Below are positions 1-7,793 of a DNA stretch of 64,000 nucleotides, in pieces. Position numbers and translations under genes: made by a program. Under the pieces are notes generated by a model that saw nothing but the letters and a program-made list of their open reading frames with translations, did not search any database and had not been told where the DNA came from. Position 1 is the stretch's first letter; each line of letters opens with the position of its first letter. This DNA is from Hylemonella sp. (GTDB lineage Bacteria > Pseudomonadota > Gammaproteobacteria > Burkholderiales > Burkholderiaceae_C). Location: assembly GCA_030680575.1 (NCBI GenBank), contig JAUXVI010000053.1, positions 47,514 through 111,513 on the forward strand, given 5' to 3'.

Positions 1-950
1 AGCGTGACGGCCCCCTGGGCATCGGTGTCCGGCAAGACAACGAGGAACTCCTCGCCGCCCCAGCGGCCCGCCATGTCCTGGGCACGCAGCCGGCCACGGA
101 TGCAGTCGGCCAGTCCGCGCAAGGCCCGGTCGCCAGACTGATGGCCAAAGGTGTCGTTGACGCGCTTGAAGAAATCGATGTCGATCATCAACAGGGTCAG
201 TGCACGGCCACTGCGCTGGGCCTGCGCCAGGTGCTGCGTCAGCGTCTCCACGATCAGACGGCGATTGCTCAATCCGGTCAGGGCATCGTGCAGGGCCATG
301 TCGAGGTTTTGCGCATCGGCGCGCTCTTTTGTCATGACCACCAGCCCGAGGCAGATCAGGACGAGTGCGATGGTGGACAGAAGGAATGTGCCCGTTTGCA
401 TCTGATTCGACGCCGTGATGGACGACAGATCGGTCGAGGTCGCGAAGGCGCCGACGATGCGAAACACAAATATCAGGATCAGGATCGCAAACCCCGCCAT
501 CTCGAAGTACTGGCCCCGACCGACCGTGTCCTGATGCTTCTGGATCAGGAGCACCAGGATCACCACGGATTGCACCAGCAGGATCAGGGCGCTCAGCACA
601 ACACGTGCTTTCGGGTCCTCCATCAGGAAACTCATGGCCACGACGAGCAACACGACCGGAGACCAGACCAGCCCGCGCGTTGGGCGGCGCCGCTGGAACT
701 GGTACAGACCTTCGGTGAACAAGGCCATCGTTGCCGACAACAGGCCCGTGCCCACCACCATGGACACCACGTCGCTGATCTGCCCGCGCAGACTCAGAAG
801 CGTGTACGACAGGGTGTGCGTCGCCATTGCCCAGGCCCAAAACGTCAGGCCGTCGCGCCGCGTCCGGCTGGCCACCGCAGCCAGGCTGAGGCCCAGCGTC
901 GCCGTGACGGCAATATTGACCAGCATCAGAGACGGCGTATGCAGCAGCAT
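1..950 (-). CDS. Membrane-anchored diguanylate cyclase (GGDEF), C-terminus cut by window edge
   Basis: Reading leftward from an ATG at 950 (SD GGAG just upstream), 316 codons remain open to the window edge. Roughly the first 200 residues are a run of hydrophobic helices separated by short charged loops, an integral-membrane sensor of unknown ligand. A GGDEF domain then begins near residue 217 (HDALTGLSNRR) and reaches the active-site motif GGEEF near residue 300. RAQD sits five residues before it, which is the RxxD inhibitory I-site. The expected activity is synthesis of cyclic di-GMP from two GTP at the inner membrane, with product inhibition. No EAL domain is visible in the part present. 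The last residues of the domain lie outside the window. The catalytic call is firm; the sensory role is unknown. Confidence 0.9.
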   Translation of the reverse strand, partial: MLLHTPSLMLVNIAVTATLGLSLAAVASRTRRDGLTFWAWAMATHTLSYTLLSLRGQISDVVSMVVGTGLLSATMALFTEGLYQFQRRRPTRGLVWSPVVLLVVAMSFLMEDPKARVVLSALILLVQSVVILVLLIQKHQDTVGRGQYFEMAGFAILILIFVFRIVGAFATSTDLSSITASNQMQTGTFLLSTIALVLICLGLVVMTKERADAQNLDMALHDALTGLSNRRLIVETLTQHLAQAQRSGRALTLLMIDIDFFKRVNDTFGHQSGDRALRGLADCIRGRLRAQDMAGRWGGEEFLVVLPDTDAQGAVT

Positions 951-995
951 GTCTCCATTATTGTTGACGCTGCTCGCCGTTGTGATTGCCGTTGG

Positions 996-3113
996 TCAGC
1001 TGTGTTGTGTCAGCCGCTGCTGGGCAAAGGCCACATACCAGTCCAGGCAGGCGGCATTGGCCATGGCGTCCTTGTTCACCACTTTCTCGATCGGCTGGCC
1101 CAGCAGCAGTTTCTTGATCGGCAGTTCCTGCTTCTTGCCGGTGAGGGTGCGCGGGATCTCGGCGACCTGGAAGATCTCGTTCGGCACGAAGCGCGGCGAC
1201 AGCGCGGTCTTGATGGCATCGTTGATGCGCGCTTTCATCGCTGCATCGAGTGTGTGCCCCTCTCGCAGCGCCACGAAGAGCGGCATGTAACTCTCGCGCC
1301 CCAGGTATTCCAGGTCCACCACCATCGAGTCCAGCACCTCAGGTAGGCTTTCGACCGCGCTGTAGAGCTCGCTGGTGCCCATGCGCAGGCCGTGGCGGTT
1401 GATGGTGGCGTCGCTGCGGCCGTAGATGATGCAGCCGCCTTGTGACGTGATCTTGAGCCAGTCGCCATGGCGCCAGACCGGCCCCATCTCGGCCGGGCCA
1501 TCGCCGCCACCTGGCAGGCGGCCGTGACCGGCCGGGTACATGTCGAAGTAGCTTCCGAGATACCGTTGGTTATCTCGGTCATTCCAGAAATACAGCGGCA
1601 TGCTGGGAATCGGCTGCGAACAGACCAGCTCGCCCACTGCGTCGATCACAGGCTGACCCTGCTCGTTCCAGGCCTCGACCGCGCAGCCGAGCAGACGGCA
1701 CTGCATCTGGCCCGGCACCTGCGGCAGCTCGCGGTTGCCGCCAATGAAAGCACCAGCAAAGTCGGTGCCGCCCGAGATGTTGCACCACCAGATGTCGGAC
1801 GTGCCCATCTTGGCAAACTGCTCCGTGCCCCACGCCTGCGCCTCCTCGCTCAGCGGTGAGCCGGTCGTGCCCAAAGCCCGCACCCGGCGCAGGCCATCGA
1901 TCTTTGAGAGGTCAATGCCGGCCTTCAGGCAGTTGGCAAAAAAGGCCGCGCCGGCGCCAAAGAAGGTCGCCTCCACCGCGGCGGCAAAACGCCACAAGGT
2001 GGTCCAGTCGGGCGCGATCTTGTTGCCGGCCGCATCGACCGTGCTGCCGCCCGGGCTGCCGTCGAACAGGCAGCAGGTGGTGCCGTTGAGCAGCCCGCTC
2101 ATCTGCGCGTTCCACATCACCCAGCCGGTGGAGCTGTACCAGTGAAAGCGCTCACCCAAGCTGTTGGGTGCGTAGCTGCAACCCACATCGTTGTGCAGCC
2201 CCTTGAGCGCCAGCGCCACCAGCAGGGTTCCGCCATGGCCGTGCACGATGGGCTTGGGCAGGCCGGTGGTGCCGCTGGAGTAGACGATCCACAGCGGATG
2301 GTCGAACGGCAACCAGAGCGGTTGGAAAACTGCCGTTTCAGCATCATTTCGGGCTGTAACCGCCGTGAATACGGCGGGAGATGCTATTGATTCAGGAGCA
2401 ATCGACACCAACCCCAGGTTGTCATGCACGATCACGTGCAACACGCTGGGCAGCGCGGCGCACAACTCGGCCACTACGTCGCGGCGGTCGAAGTCGCGCC
2501 CGCCATAGGTCACGCCATCGCAGGCGATCAGCACCTTGGGCTCGATCTGCTTGAAGCGGTCCAGCACCGCTGCGGTGCCCATGTCGGGCGCGCAGATGCT
2601 CCACACCCCGCCCAGGCTCACTACCGCCAGGAAAGCGACCATGGCCTCGGGGATGTTGGGCAGGTAGGCCGCAACGCGGTCGCCCGGCTGCAGGCCCTGG
2701 GCCTTCAGGTGCAGCGCCAGCGAGGCCACCTGGCGGCGCAATTCGGGCCAGCTCAGCTCGCGTGCCGGCAGACCGCCGGCCAGGCTTTTCTCGTTATGAC
2801 TGACCAGCGCCGGGAAACCGGCTGCATGCGCTGCCTCGACATGGCGAAACACCTGTTGCACGTAGTTGACTTGCGCACCCGGAAACCAGCGCGCACCCGG
2901 CATCCTGTTCTCGGCCAGCGCGGCCGTGTGCGGGGTGGGCGACTGCAGTTCGTAGTAGTCCCAGATGCTCTGCCAGAAGGCGTCCAGGTCCGTGGTCGAC
3001 CAGCGCCACAAGGCATCGTAATCGTCAAAGGACAGGCCGCGCTGCTCGCGCAGCCAGTTCTGGTACAGGCGGATCTGGGGAAGGTAGGGCGCAGTCGTCA
3101 TGCAGGTCATCAT
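996..3113 (-). CDS. aacS: Acetoacetyl-CoA synthetase (acetoacetate--CoA ligase)
   Basis: ANL-superfamily adenylating enzyme of about 705 residues that activates acetoacetate to acetoacetyl-CoA with ATP, linking ketone-body/PHB breakdown to central metabolism. The P-loop-like motif IVYSSGTTGLPKPIVHGHGG lies near residue 280, and the C-terminal region has the usual LTGKKQELPIKKLLLG with the catalytic lysine. The N-terminus (YQNWLREQRGLSFDDYDALW) matches this family rather than acetyl-CoA synthetase. I chose the ATG at 3113 because GGGGAG lies 8 bases upstream; ATG at 3101 is possible. The protein is slightly longer than the usual 650-670. Part of the excess is residues about 238-256, a low-complexity patch encoded by repeat-like DNA (2346-2400). 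The gene diverges from a TetR regulator that probably controls it. Confidence 0.93.
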   Translation of the reverse strand: MMTCMTTAPYLPQIRLYQNWLREQRGLSFDDYDALWRWSTTDLDAFWQSIWDYYELQSPTPHTAALAENRMPGARWFPGAQVNYVQQVFRHVEAAHAAGFPALVSHNEKSLAGGLPARELSWPELRRQVASLALHLKAQGLQPGDRVAAYLPNIPEAMVAFLAVVSLGGVWSICAPDMGTAAVLDRFKQIEPKVLIACDGVTYGGRDFDRRDVVAELCAALPSVLHVIVHDNLGLVSIAPESIASPAVFTAVTARNDAETAVFQPLWLPFDHPLWIVYSSGTTGLPKPIVHGHGGTLLVALALKGLHNDVGCSYAPNSLGERFHWYSSTGWVMWNAQMSGLLNGTTCCLFDGSPGGSTVDAAGNKIAPDWTTLWRFAAAVEATFFGAGAAFFANCLKAGIDLSKIDGLRRVRALGTTGSPLSEEAQAWGTEQFAKMGTSDIWWCNISGGTDFAGAFIGGNRELPQVPGQMQCRLLGCAVEAWNEQGQPVIDAVGELVCSQPIPSMPLYFWNDRDNQRYLGSYFDMYPAGHGRLPGGGDGPAEMGPVWRHGDWLKITSQGGCIIYGRSDATINRHGLRMGTSELYSAVESLPEVLDSMVVDLEYLGRESYMPLFVALREGHTLDAAMKARINDAIKTALSPRFVPNEIFQVAEIPRTLTGKKQELPIKKLLLGQPIEKVVNKDAMANAACLDWYVAFAQQRLTQHS
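2346..2400 (-). repeat. Possible degenerate family A repeat inside aacS
   Basis: Read on the minus strand the segment begins TGCTCCTGAATCAATAGC and continues with an inverted pair CCGCCGT/ACGGCGG (loop ATTC). The opening resembles the family A inverted arm (TGCTATnnnnTTnnTAGC), and the length to a matching end is also about 55 bases. It is in frame and encodes residues about 238-256 of AacS, an Ala/Ser/Thr-rich stretch between conserved blocks. Similarity to the other copies is weak, so this assignment is tentative. Confidence 0.35.
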
Positions 3114-3189
3114 GGCATGAACTCCCCGTCGCCCATAGCCGCGTCGGTGACAAACCATCTCCGGATTTACCCCGACGCAGAACGGAAGT

Positions 3190-3217
3190 TTGCAATTTCG
3201 GACACTTGTGCTAAATT
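3190..3217 (+). promoter_or_regulatory. Sigma70-type promoter of the TetR gene, probably leaderless
   Basis: TTGCAA (3190-3195), a 16-base spacer and TAAATT (3212-3217) form a good sigma70 promoter. The expected transcription start 6-7 bases downstream coincides with the ATG at 3224, and no Shine-Dalgarno sequence lies in between, so the mRNA is probably leaderless. The -35 region overlaps an imperfect dyad (CGGAAGTTTGCAATTTCGG), a possible autoregulatory operator. Confidence 0.55.
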
Positions 3218-3223
3218 AACCTC

Positions 3224-3832
3224 ATGCGCCTTGATGCCAAAACTGCCAAGAGTGAACTGACGCGTGCCGCCATCATCGGCGCCGCGCTCGACCTGGCCGC
3301 CGCCGAGGGCCTGGAAGCGTTGACGCTGCAAGCCGTGGCCGACCGCATCGGCCTGTCCAAAAGCGGCGTGTTTTCGCGCGTCGGCTCGCGCGAGGCGCTG
3401 CAACAGGCGGTGATCGAAGAATTCGGCCGGCGCTTCCTGGCGGATGTGTTCGTGCCTGCCATGCAACAAGCCAAGGGGCTGCCGCGCCTGGATGAGATCG
3501 TGCGGCGCTGGCTGGCCCGCATGAGCGCACCCGAGATCCACACCAGCTGCATCTACGTGCCCGGCGCCTTCGAGCTTGACGACCGTGAAGGCGTGCTGCG
3601 CGAGCTGCTGCTGCAGGAAGTCACGCGCTGGCGCGCCGCGCTGCGCCGCACGGTGCTGCAGGCGATCGATGCCGGCCATCTGCAAGCCGACACCGATGCC
3701 GAGCAGCTGGTCAGCGAAATCTACGCGCTGGCCATCGGCCTGCTGCACGACACCCGCTTCCTGCGCGACGCTGGCGCCCCGGCGCGCGCACTGGCGAGCT
3801 GGCAGCGCCTGCTGCGCAGCTACCAAGCCTGA
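3224..3832 (+). CDS. TetR/AcrR-family transcriptional regulator
   Basis: A 202-residue regulator. Residues about 10-55 form the TetR helix-turn-helix (ALTLQAVADRIGLSKSGVFSRVGSREAL), followed by a helical ligand-binding domain with no recognisable specificity motif. It is transcribed divergently from aacS with 110 bases between, the usual arrangement for a local repressor, so control of acetoacetate or acyl-CoA metabolism is inferred. The two genes downstream (a 37-residue membrane peptide and an alpha/beta hydrolase) follow on the same strand and may be co-transcribed. The ATG at 3224 lies exactly where transcription should begin (see promoter entry). Family is certain; target and effector are not. 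Confidence 0.9.
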   Translation: MRLDAKTAKSELTRAAIIGAALDLAAAEGLEALTLQAVADRIGLSKSGVFSRVGSREALQQAVIEEFGRRFLADVFVPAMQQAKGLPRLDEIVRRWLARMSAPEIHTSCIYVPGAFELDDREGVLRELLLQEVTRWRAALRRTVLQAIDAGHLQADTDAEQLVSEIYALAIGLLHDTRFLRDAGAPARALASWQRLLRSYQA

Positions 3833-3919
3833 ACCCCACCCGACCGCATTGACCATGTTGCTTGCCTCATCTGTTTGCCAACCCACATTTCGCACAACCG
3901 TGCGAAGAAAGGAACTGCC

Positions 3920-4033
3920 ATGTGGATCGTCTTTTCCGGCCTCGGCCTCTATCTGCTGATCCGCGGCGTGATCGCCGCCTTCGCTTCGCTGCGCAACCTG
4001 CCGCGCAACAACCGCGACTGGATCTACTACTGA
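3920..4033 (+). CDS. Small single-helix membrane peptide, 37 aa
   Basis: A short reading frame, MWIVFSGLGLYLLIRGVIAA at the start and NNRDWIYY at the end, preceded by GAAAGGAA at a good distance. It consists of one hydrophobic helix and a short positively charged, aromatic tail, so a one-pass inner-membrane peptide is likely. It sits between the TetR gene (88 bases upstream) and the hydrolase gene (22 bases downstream) in the same orientation and is probably translated from the same mRNA. Function is unknown. The SD, the spacing and the clean hydrophobic/charged organisation support it as a real gene. Confidence 0.6.
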   Translation: MWIVFSGLGLYLLIRGVIAAFASLRNLPRNNRDWIYY

Positions 4034-4055
4034 CCCCTCTGTCCAGGAGTTCGCC

Positions 4056-4952
4056 ATGACACACCCTGCCCCCCAAGCCGCGCCCACGCCCTACGGCAAC
4101 GGCCCCGTCGTCCGCTTGTTCCGCCTGGGCCTGGGCGCCTCACAGCGTCTGTGGCCCGGCTTGGCCGTGCGCGCCGCCCACCGCCTGTTCGGCACGCCGT
4201 TGCCACCGCGCTGGCTGAGCCGCCGGCACCCCTGGCAGGCGGACTGGCAGCTTGCGTCCTGGCCTTTCGAGCGCGCCAGCCTGACGCTCTACACACGTGC
4301 CACCACCGCCCTTGGCCCTGGCACTGGCCCTGTGGTGCTACTGGTGCACGGCTGGGGCGGCCACGCCGGCCAGATGCTGGCGCTGGCGGAAGCCCTGGCC
4401 GCCCAAGGCCTGCAGCCGGTGCTGCTGGAAATGCCGGCGCACGGCCGCAGCGGCGGCGGGGTGAGCAACCTGCCGCAATTCGCGCGTGCGCTGGACTACG
4501 TGGCCGGCCGCCTGCAGCAACAGGGCCACACGCTGCAGGCGGTGGAGGCGCATTCGCTGGGGGCCAATGCGGCGGCCTATGCCGTCAGCCGCGGCTTGGG
4601 GGTGCAGCGCCTGGTGCTGCTGGCACCGCCCGCCTCGCCGTATGAATACACCCGCCTGTTTGCGCGCATGTTCAGCCTGAGCGAGGCCACGCGCGCGGCC
4701 ATGCAGCAGCGCATCGAGGCGCGCGAAGGCATCGTGATGCCGCAGTTCGAACCGGCGGCGGTTGGCCCCCGCATCCAGATCCCCACGCTGGTGGTGCACG
4801 ACCGCGGCGACCGCATCAACCGCTTCGCGGACGGTCTGGCCTACAGCCGCGCCATCACCCATGCGCAACTGATCGCCACCGAAGGCCTGGGCCACGCGAA
4901 GATCTTGAAGGAAGCGAGCGTGCTGGCCGAGGTGGCGCGCTTCGTCGCCTGA
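4056..4952 (+). CDS. Alpha/beta-fold hydrolase
   Basis: A 298-residue alpha/beta hydrolase. Visible landmarks are the oxyanion-loop HGWGGHAGQ (about residue 95), the nucleophile elbow AHSLG with its serine, the acid strand LVVHDRGDRINRF, and the terminal catalytic histidine in GLGHAKILK. The substrate cannot be read from sequence; esterase or lipase-like activity on a small hydrophobic ester is the safest statement. The first 50 residues carry a short hydrophobic/basic stretch but no clear signal peptide, so it is probably cytoplasmic. It follows the TetR gene and the 37-residue peptide and is convergent with upp. Confidence 0.85.
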   Translation: MTHPAPQAAPTPYGNGPVVRLFRLGLGASQRLWPGLAVRAAHRLFGTPLPPRWLSRRHPWQADWQLASWPFERASLTLYTRATTALGPGTGPVVLLVHGWGGHAGQMLALAEALAAQGLQPVLLEMPAHGRSGGGVSNLPQFARALDYVAGRLQQQGHTLQAVEAHSLGANAAAYAVSRGLGVQRLVLLAPPASPYEYTRLFARMFSLSEATRAAMQQRIEAREGIVMPQFEPAAVGPRIQIPTLVVHDRGDRINRFADGLAYSRAITHAQLIATEGLGHAKILKEASVLAEVARFVA

Positions 4953-4978
4953 GGTTCAACGCCAGGCCGGCCGCGGGC

Positions 4979-5632
4979 TTACTGCGTGCCGAAGATGCGG
5001 TCGCCCGCATCACCCAGGCCGGGCAGGATGTAACCGTGGTCGTTGAGTTCGCGGTCGATGGCGGCGGTGAAAACCGGCACATCGGGGTGTTCCTTGTACA
5101 AGGTGTTGATGCCTTCCGGGCAGGTCAACAGGCACAGGAACTTGATGGACTTCGGCTTGCACTGCTTCAGGCGCGTCACGGCGGCAGCGGCCGAGTTGCC
5201 GGTGGCCAGCATGGGGTCGACCACCACGATGTCGCGCTCCTCCATGTTCTTGGGCATCTTGAAGTAATACTCCACCGCCTGCAGGGTCTCGGGGTCGCGG
5301 TACAGGCCGACGTGGCCGACGCGCGCGCCCGGCACCACCGACAGCACGCCATCCAGAATGCCGTTGCCGGCGCGCAGGATGCTGGCAAACACCAGCTTCT
5401 TGCCGTCAATCATCTTGCCCGTCATGGTCTCCAGCGGGGTCTCGATCTGCACGTCCTGCAGCGGCATGTCGCGGCAGACTTCGTAGATCATCAGCGCCGC
5501 CAGTTCATTAAGCAGACGACGGAAGCTGCTGGTGCTGGCTTCCTTCTTGCGCATCAGGGTCAGCTTGTGCTGCACCAGCGGGTGGTCGATGAGGTGGACA
5601 TTGGCGCGCGCGGCGGGGTCGATCTGGATCAT
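4979..5632 (-). CDS. upp: Uracil phosphoribosyltransferase
   Basis: A 217-residue type I phosphoribosyltransferase that converts uracil plus PRPP to UMP (pyrimidine salvage). The PRPP-binding loop is [16 protein letters not shown], and the uracil-binding C-terminus [24 protein letters not shown] is complete. The length matches the family (about 210). It diverges from the uracil permease gene at 5759 across about 126 bases, so uptake and phosphorylation are encoded side by side and may share a control region. No clear regulatory hairpin was found there. Confidence 0.97.
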   Translation of the reverse strand: MIQIDPAARANVHLIDHPLVQHKLTLMRKKEASTSSFRRLLNELAALMIYEVCRDMPLQDVQIETPLETMTGKMIDGKKLVFASILRAGNGILDGVLSVVPGARVGHVGLYRDPETLQAVEYYFKMPKNMEERDIVVVDPMLATGNSAAAAVTRLKQCKPKSIKFLCLLTCPEGINTLYKEHPDVPVFTAAIDRELNDHGYILPGLGDAGDRIFGTQ

Positions 5633-5758
5633 GACGCTTACTTTCGCTTCAAATGATGGACGGATGTTGGTTGCGCGTATTTTCTCCCGGGTCTGCCCCC
5701 TGTGTCTGGCACGACAAATGCATTAGCATCGCCGCACCTCACAACCCGGAGAAAAACA

Positions 5759-7045
5759 ATGAGCCTGTTCCAATGGACTGAGAAAAGCGCCGACGTGCTG
5801 CAACAAGGCGGCGTGATCGGCCCCGACGAGCGCCTGCCCTGGCCGCAAACCGCCGTCATGGGTGTGCAGCACGTGATCGCCATGTTCGGCGCCACCGTGC
5901 TGGCCCCGATCCTGATGGGCTTCGACCCCAACATCGCCATCCTGATGAGCGGCATCGGCACGCTGATCTTCTTCCTCATCACGGGCGGCAAGGTGCCGAG
6001 CTACCTGGGTTCGAGCTTCGCCTTCATCGGTGTGGTGATCGCGGCCACCGCCTACGCCGGCAAAGGGCCGAACGCCAACCTCGGCCTCGCCCTGGGCGGC
6101 ATCATTGCCTGCGGTGCGCTCTACACCCTGATCGGCTTCATCGTGCAGGCCGTCGGCACCGGCTGGATCGAGCGCTTCATGCCGCCGGTAGTCACCGGTG
6201 CCGTGGTGGCGGTGATCGGCCTGAACCTGGCCGGCGTTCCCATCAAGAACATGGCCGCCAGCAACTTCGACAGCTGGATGCAACTGGTCACCTTCGTTTG
6301 CGTCGGCCTGGTGGCGGTGCTCACGCGCGGCATGGTGCAGCGCCTGCTCATCCTGGTCGGCCTGATCGTGGCCACCGTCATCTACGCCGTGCTCACCAAC
6401 GGCCTGGGCCTGGGCAAACCGCTGGACCTGTCGGGTGTCATCAACGCCGCCTGGTTCGGCTGGCCGGCCTTCACCGCCCCGGTGTTCGACGTCACCGCCA
6501 TGTCGCTGATCGCGCCGGTGGCCATCATCCTGGTGGCCGAGAACCTGGGCCACATCAAGGCCGTGACCGCCATGACCGGCAAGAACCTGGACCCCTACAT
6601 GGGCCGCGCCTTCATCGGCGACGGCATCGCCACCATGGTCAGCGGTGCGGCTGGCGGCACCGGTGTCACCACCTATGCCGAGAACATCGGCGTCATGGCC
6701 GCCACCAAGATCTACTCGACCGCCATCTTTGTTTGCGCCGCCTTGCTGGCCGTGCTGCTGGGCTTTTCACCGAAGTTCGGCGCCATCATCCAGGCCATCC
6801 CGATGCCGGTAATGGGCGGCGTCTCGATCGTGGTGTTCGGCCTCATTGCCGTGGCCGGCGCCAAGATCTGGGTCGACAACAAGGTGGACTTCAGTCAGAA
6901 CAAGAACCTGATCGTGGCCGCCATCACGCTGGTGCTGGGCACCGGCGACTTCACGCTGAAGTTCGGCCAGTTCGCGCTGGGCGGCATCGGCACCGCCACC
7001 TTCGGCGCCATCCTGCTGTACGCACTGCTGAACCGTAAGCGCTGA
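5759..7045 (+). CDS. uraA: Uracil permease (NCS2 family)
   Basis: A 428-residue NCS2 nucleobase:proton symporter with about 14 hydrophobic segments. It opens with the family signature PWPQTAVMGVQHVIAMFGAT and contains the substrate-site region VAENLGHIKAVTAMTG and GGTGVTTYAENIGVMAATKI. The start is the ATG at 5759 with SD CCGGAG upstream; the frame extends 19 codons further up but without SD. It imports uracil for Upp, encoded divergently. The gene ends 27 bases before a strong intrinsic terminator that also forms part of a family A repeat. Confidence 0.95.
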   Translation: MSLFQWTEKSADVLQQGGVIGPDERLPWPQTAVMGVQHVIAMFGATVLAPILMGFDPNIAILMSGIGTLIFFLITGGKVPSYLGSSFAFIGVVIAATAYAGKGPNANLGLALGGIIACGALYTLIGFIVQAVGTGWIERFMPPVVTGAVVAVIGLNLAGVPIKNMAASNFDSWMQLVTFVCVGLVAVLTRGMVQRLLILVGLIVATVIYAVLTNGLGLGKPLDLSGVINAAWFGWPAFTAPVFDVTAMSLIAPVAIILVAENLGHIKAVTAMTGKNLDPYMGRAFIGDGIATMVSGAAGGTGVTTYAENIGVMAATKIYSTAIFVCAALLAVLLGFSPKFGAIIQAIPMPVMGGVSIVVFGLIAVAGAKIWVDNKVDFSQNKNLIVAAITLVLGTGDFTLKFGQFALGGIGTATFGAILLYALLNRKR

Positions 7046-7048
7046 ATC

Positions 7049-7103
7049 GCTATCAATTCAGTAGCTGCTCGCGCCCGTCGGATCTGCCCCGACGGGCGTT
7101 TTT
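7049..7103 (+). repeat. Family A palindromic repeat (divergent copy)
   Basis: Starts with the characteristic imperfect inverted arm (CGCTATCAATTCAGTAGC), then GCTCGCGC, and ends about 55 bases later in a T-rich stretch like the other copies. Here the distal half has become (or is) a perfect 10-bp hairpin that serves as the uraA terminator. Confidence 0.55.
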
Positions 7104-7107
7104 GTTT
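7072..7107 (+). terminator. Rho-independent terminator of uraA
   Basis: Arms CGCCCGTCGG (7072-7081) and CCGACGGGCG (7089-7098) pair perfectly over 10 bp around a 7-base loop and are followed by TTTTTGTTT. It lies between convergent uraA and the adenosyltransferase gene. Confidence 0.9.
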
Positions 7108-7113
7108 GCAACG

Positions 7114-7680
7114 TCAATCGGCGGCGGCTTGCGCCAGGCGCTCGCTCTTCCAGTACACGTCGTCCCCGCCATTCATGCGGTTGAGCACACGCGCCAGCAC
7201 AAACATCAGATCGCTCAGCCGATTCAGGTACTGGCGCGGCGCGTCCTTGATGGCTTCCTCGTTGCCCAGCGCCACCACGGCGCGCTCGGCGCGGCGCGCC
7301 ACGGTGCGGCAGACGTGCGAGAGTGCCGCGGCACGCGAGCCCGCCGGCAGGATGAACTCCTGCAGGCGCGGCAGCTGCTCGTTGTACTTGGCCAGGGCTT
7401 CGTCCAGCGCCAGCACCGCCTCCGGTTTCAGCAGCTCGTAGCCCGGGATGGACAGCTCGCCACCCAGGTTGAACAGCTGGTGCTGGATCTCCACCAGCAC
7501 GGCACGCACGTCGGCCGGCATTTCCTCGCACAGCAGCACGCCGATGTTGGAGTTGAGTTCGTCCACATCGCCCATGGCATGCACGCGCAGGCTGTTCTTG
7601 GAGACGCGCTTGTTGTCACCCAGGCCGGTGGTGCCGTTGTCTCCGGTGCGGGTGGCGATTTGCGTGAGGCGATTTCCCAT
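7114..7680 (-). CDS. Cob(I)yrinic acid a,c-diamide adenosyltransferase, PduO type
   Basis: A 188-residue ATP:corrinoid adenosyltransferase that transfers the adenosyl group of ATP to cob(I)alamin to form coenzyme B12. The N-terminal ATP-binding stretch TRTGDNGTTGLGDNKRVSK and the later HVCRTVARRAERAVVAL and YLNRLSDLMFVLAR are all present and define the PduO/MMAB fold, a cytoplasmic trimer of helical bundles. Length is typical. It is a single gene here, convergent with uraA and divergent from the dehydrogenase at 7794. It would serve B12-dependent enzymes such as methylmalonyl-CoA mutase encoded elsewhere. Confidence 0.93.
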   Translation of the reverse strand: MGNRLTQIATRTGDNGTTGLGDNKRVSKNSLRVHAMGDVDELNSNIGVLLCEEMPADVRAVLVEIQHQLFNLGGELSIPGYELLKPEAVLALDEALAKYNEQLPRLQEFILPAGSRAAALSHVCRTVARRAERAVVALGNEEAIKDAPRQYLNRLSDLMFVLARVLNRMNGGDDVYWKSERLAQAAAD

Positions 7681-7793
7681 GATGGCAACCTTGGATCAAA
7701 ATGTGGGCTGACCGCGCCTGAAGGTTTCAGGCGCCGAAAGTTCGATTATTCCCCAGCCGCTGTCACGGCTGGGTTTGCCCGTCTGGAGACTTC

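Noticed and set aside
141..1346. A 401-aa plus-strand open frame
   Set aside because: Antisense to the GGDEF gene and aacS; low-complexity His/Gln/Arg-rich composition typical of frame shadows in GC-rich DNA.
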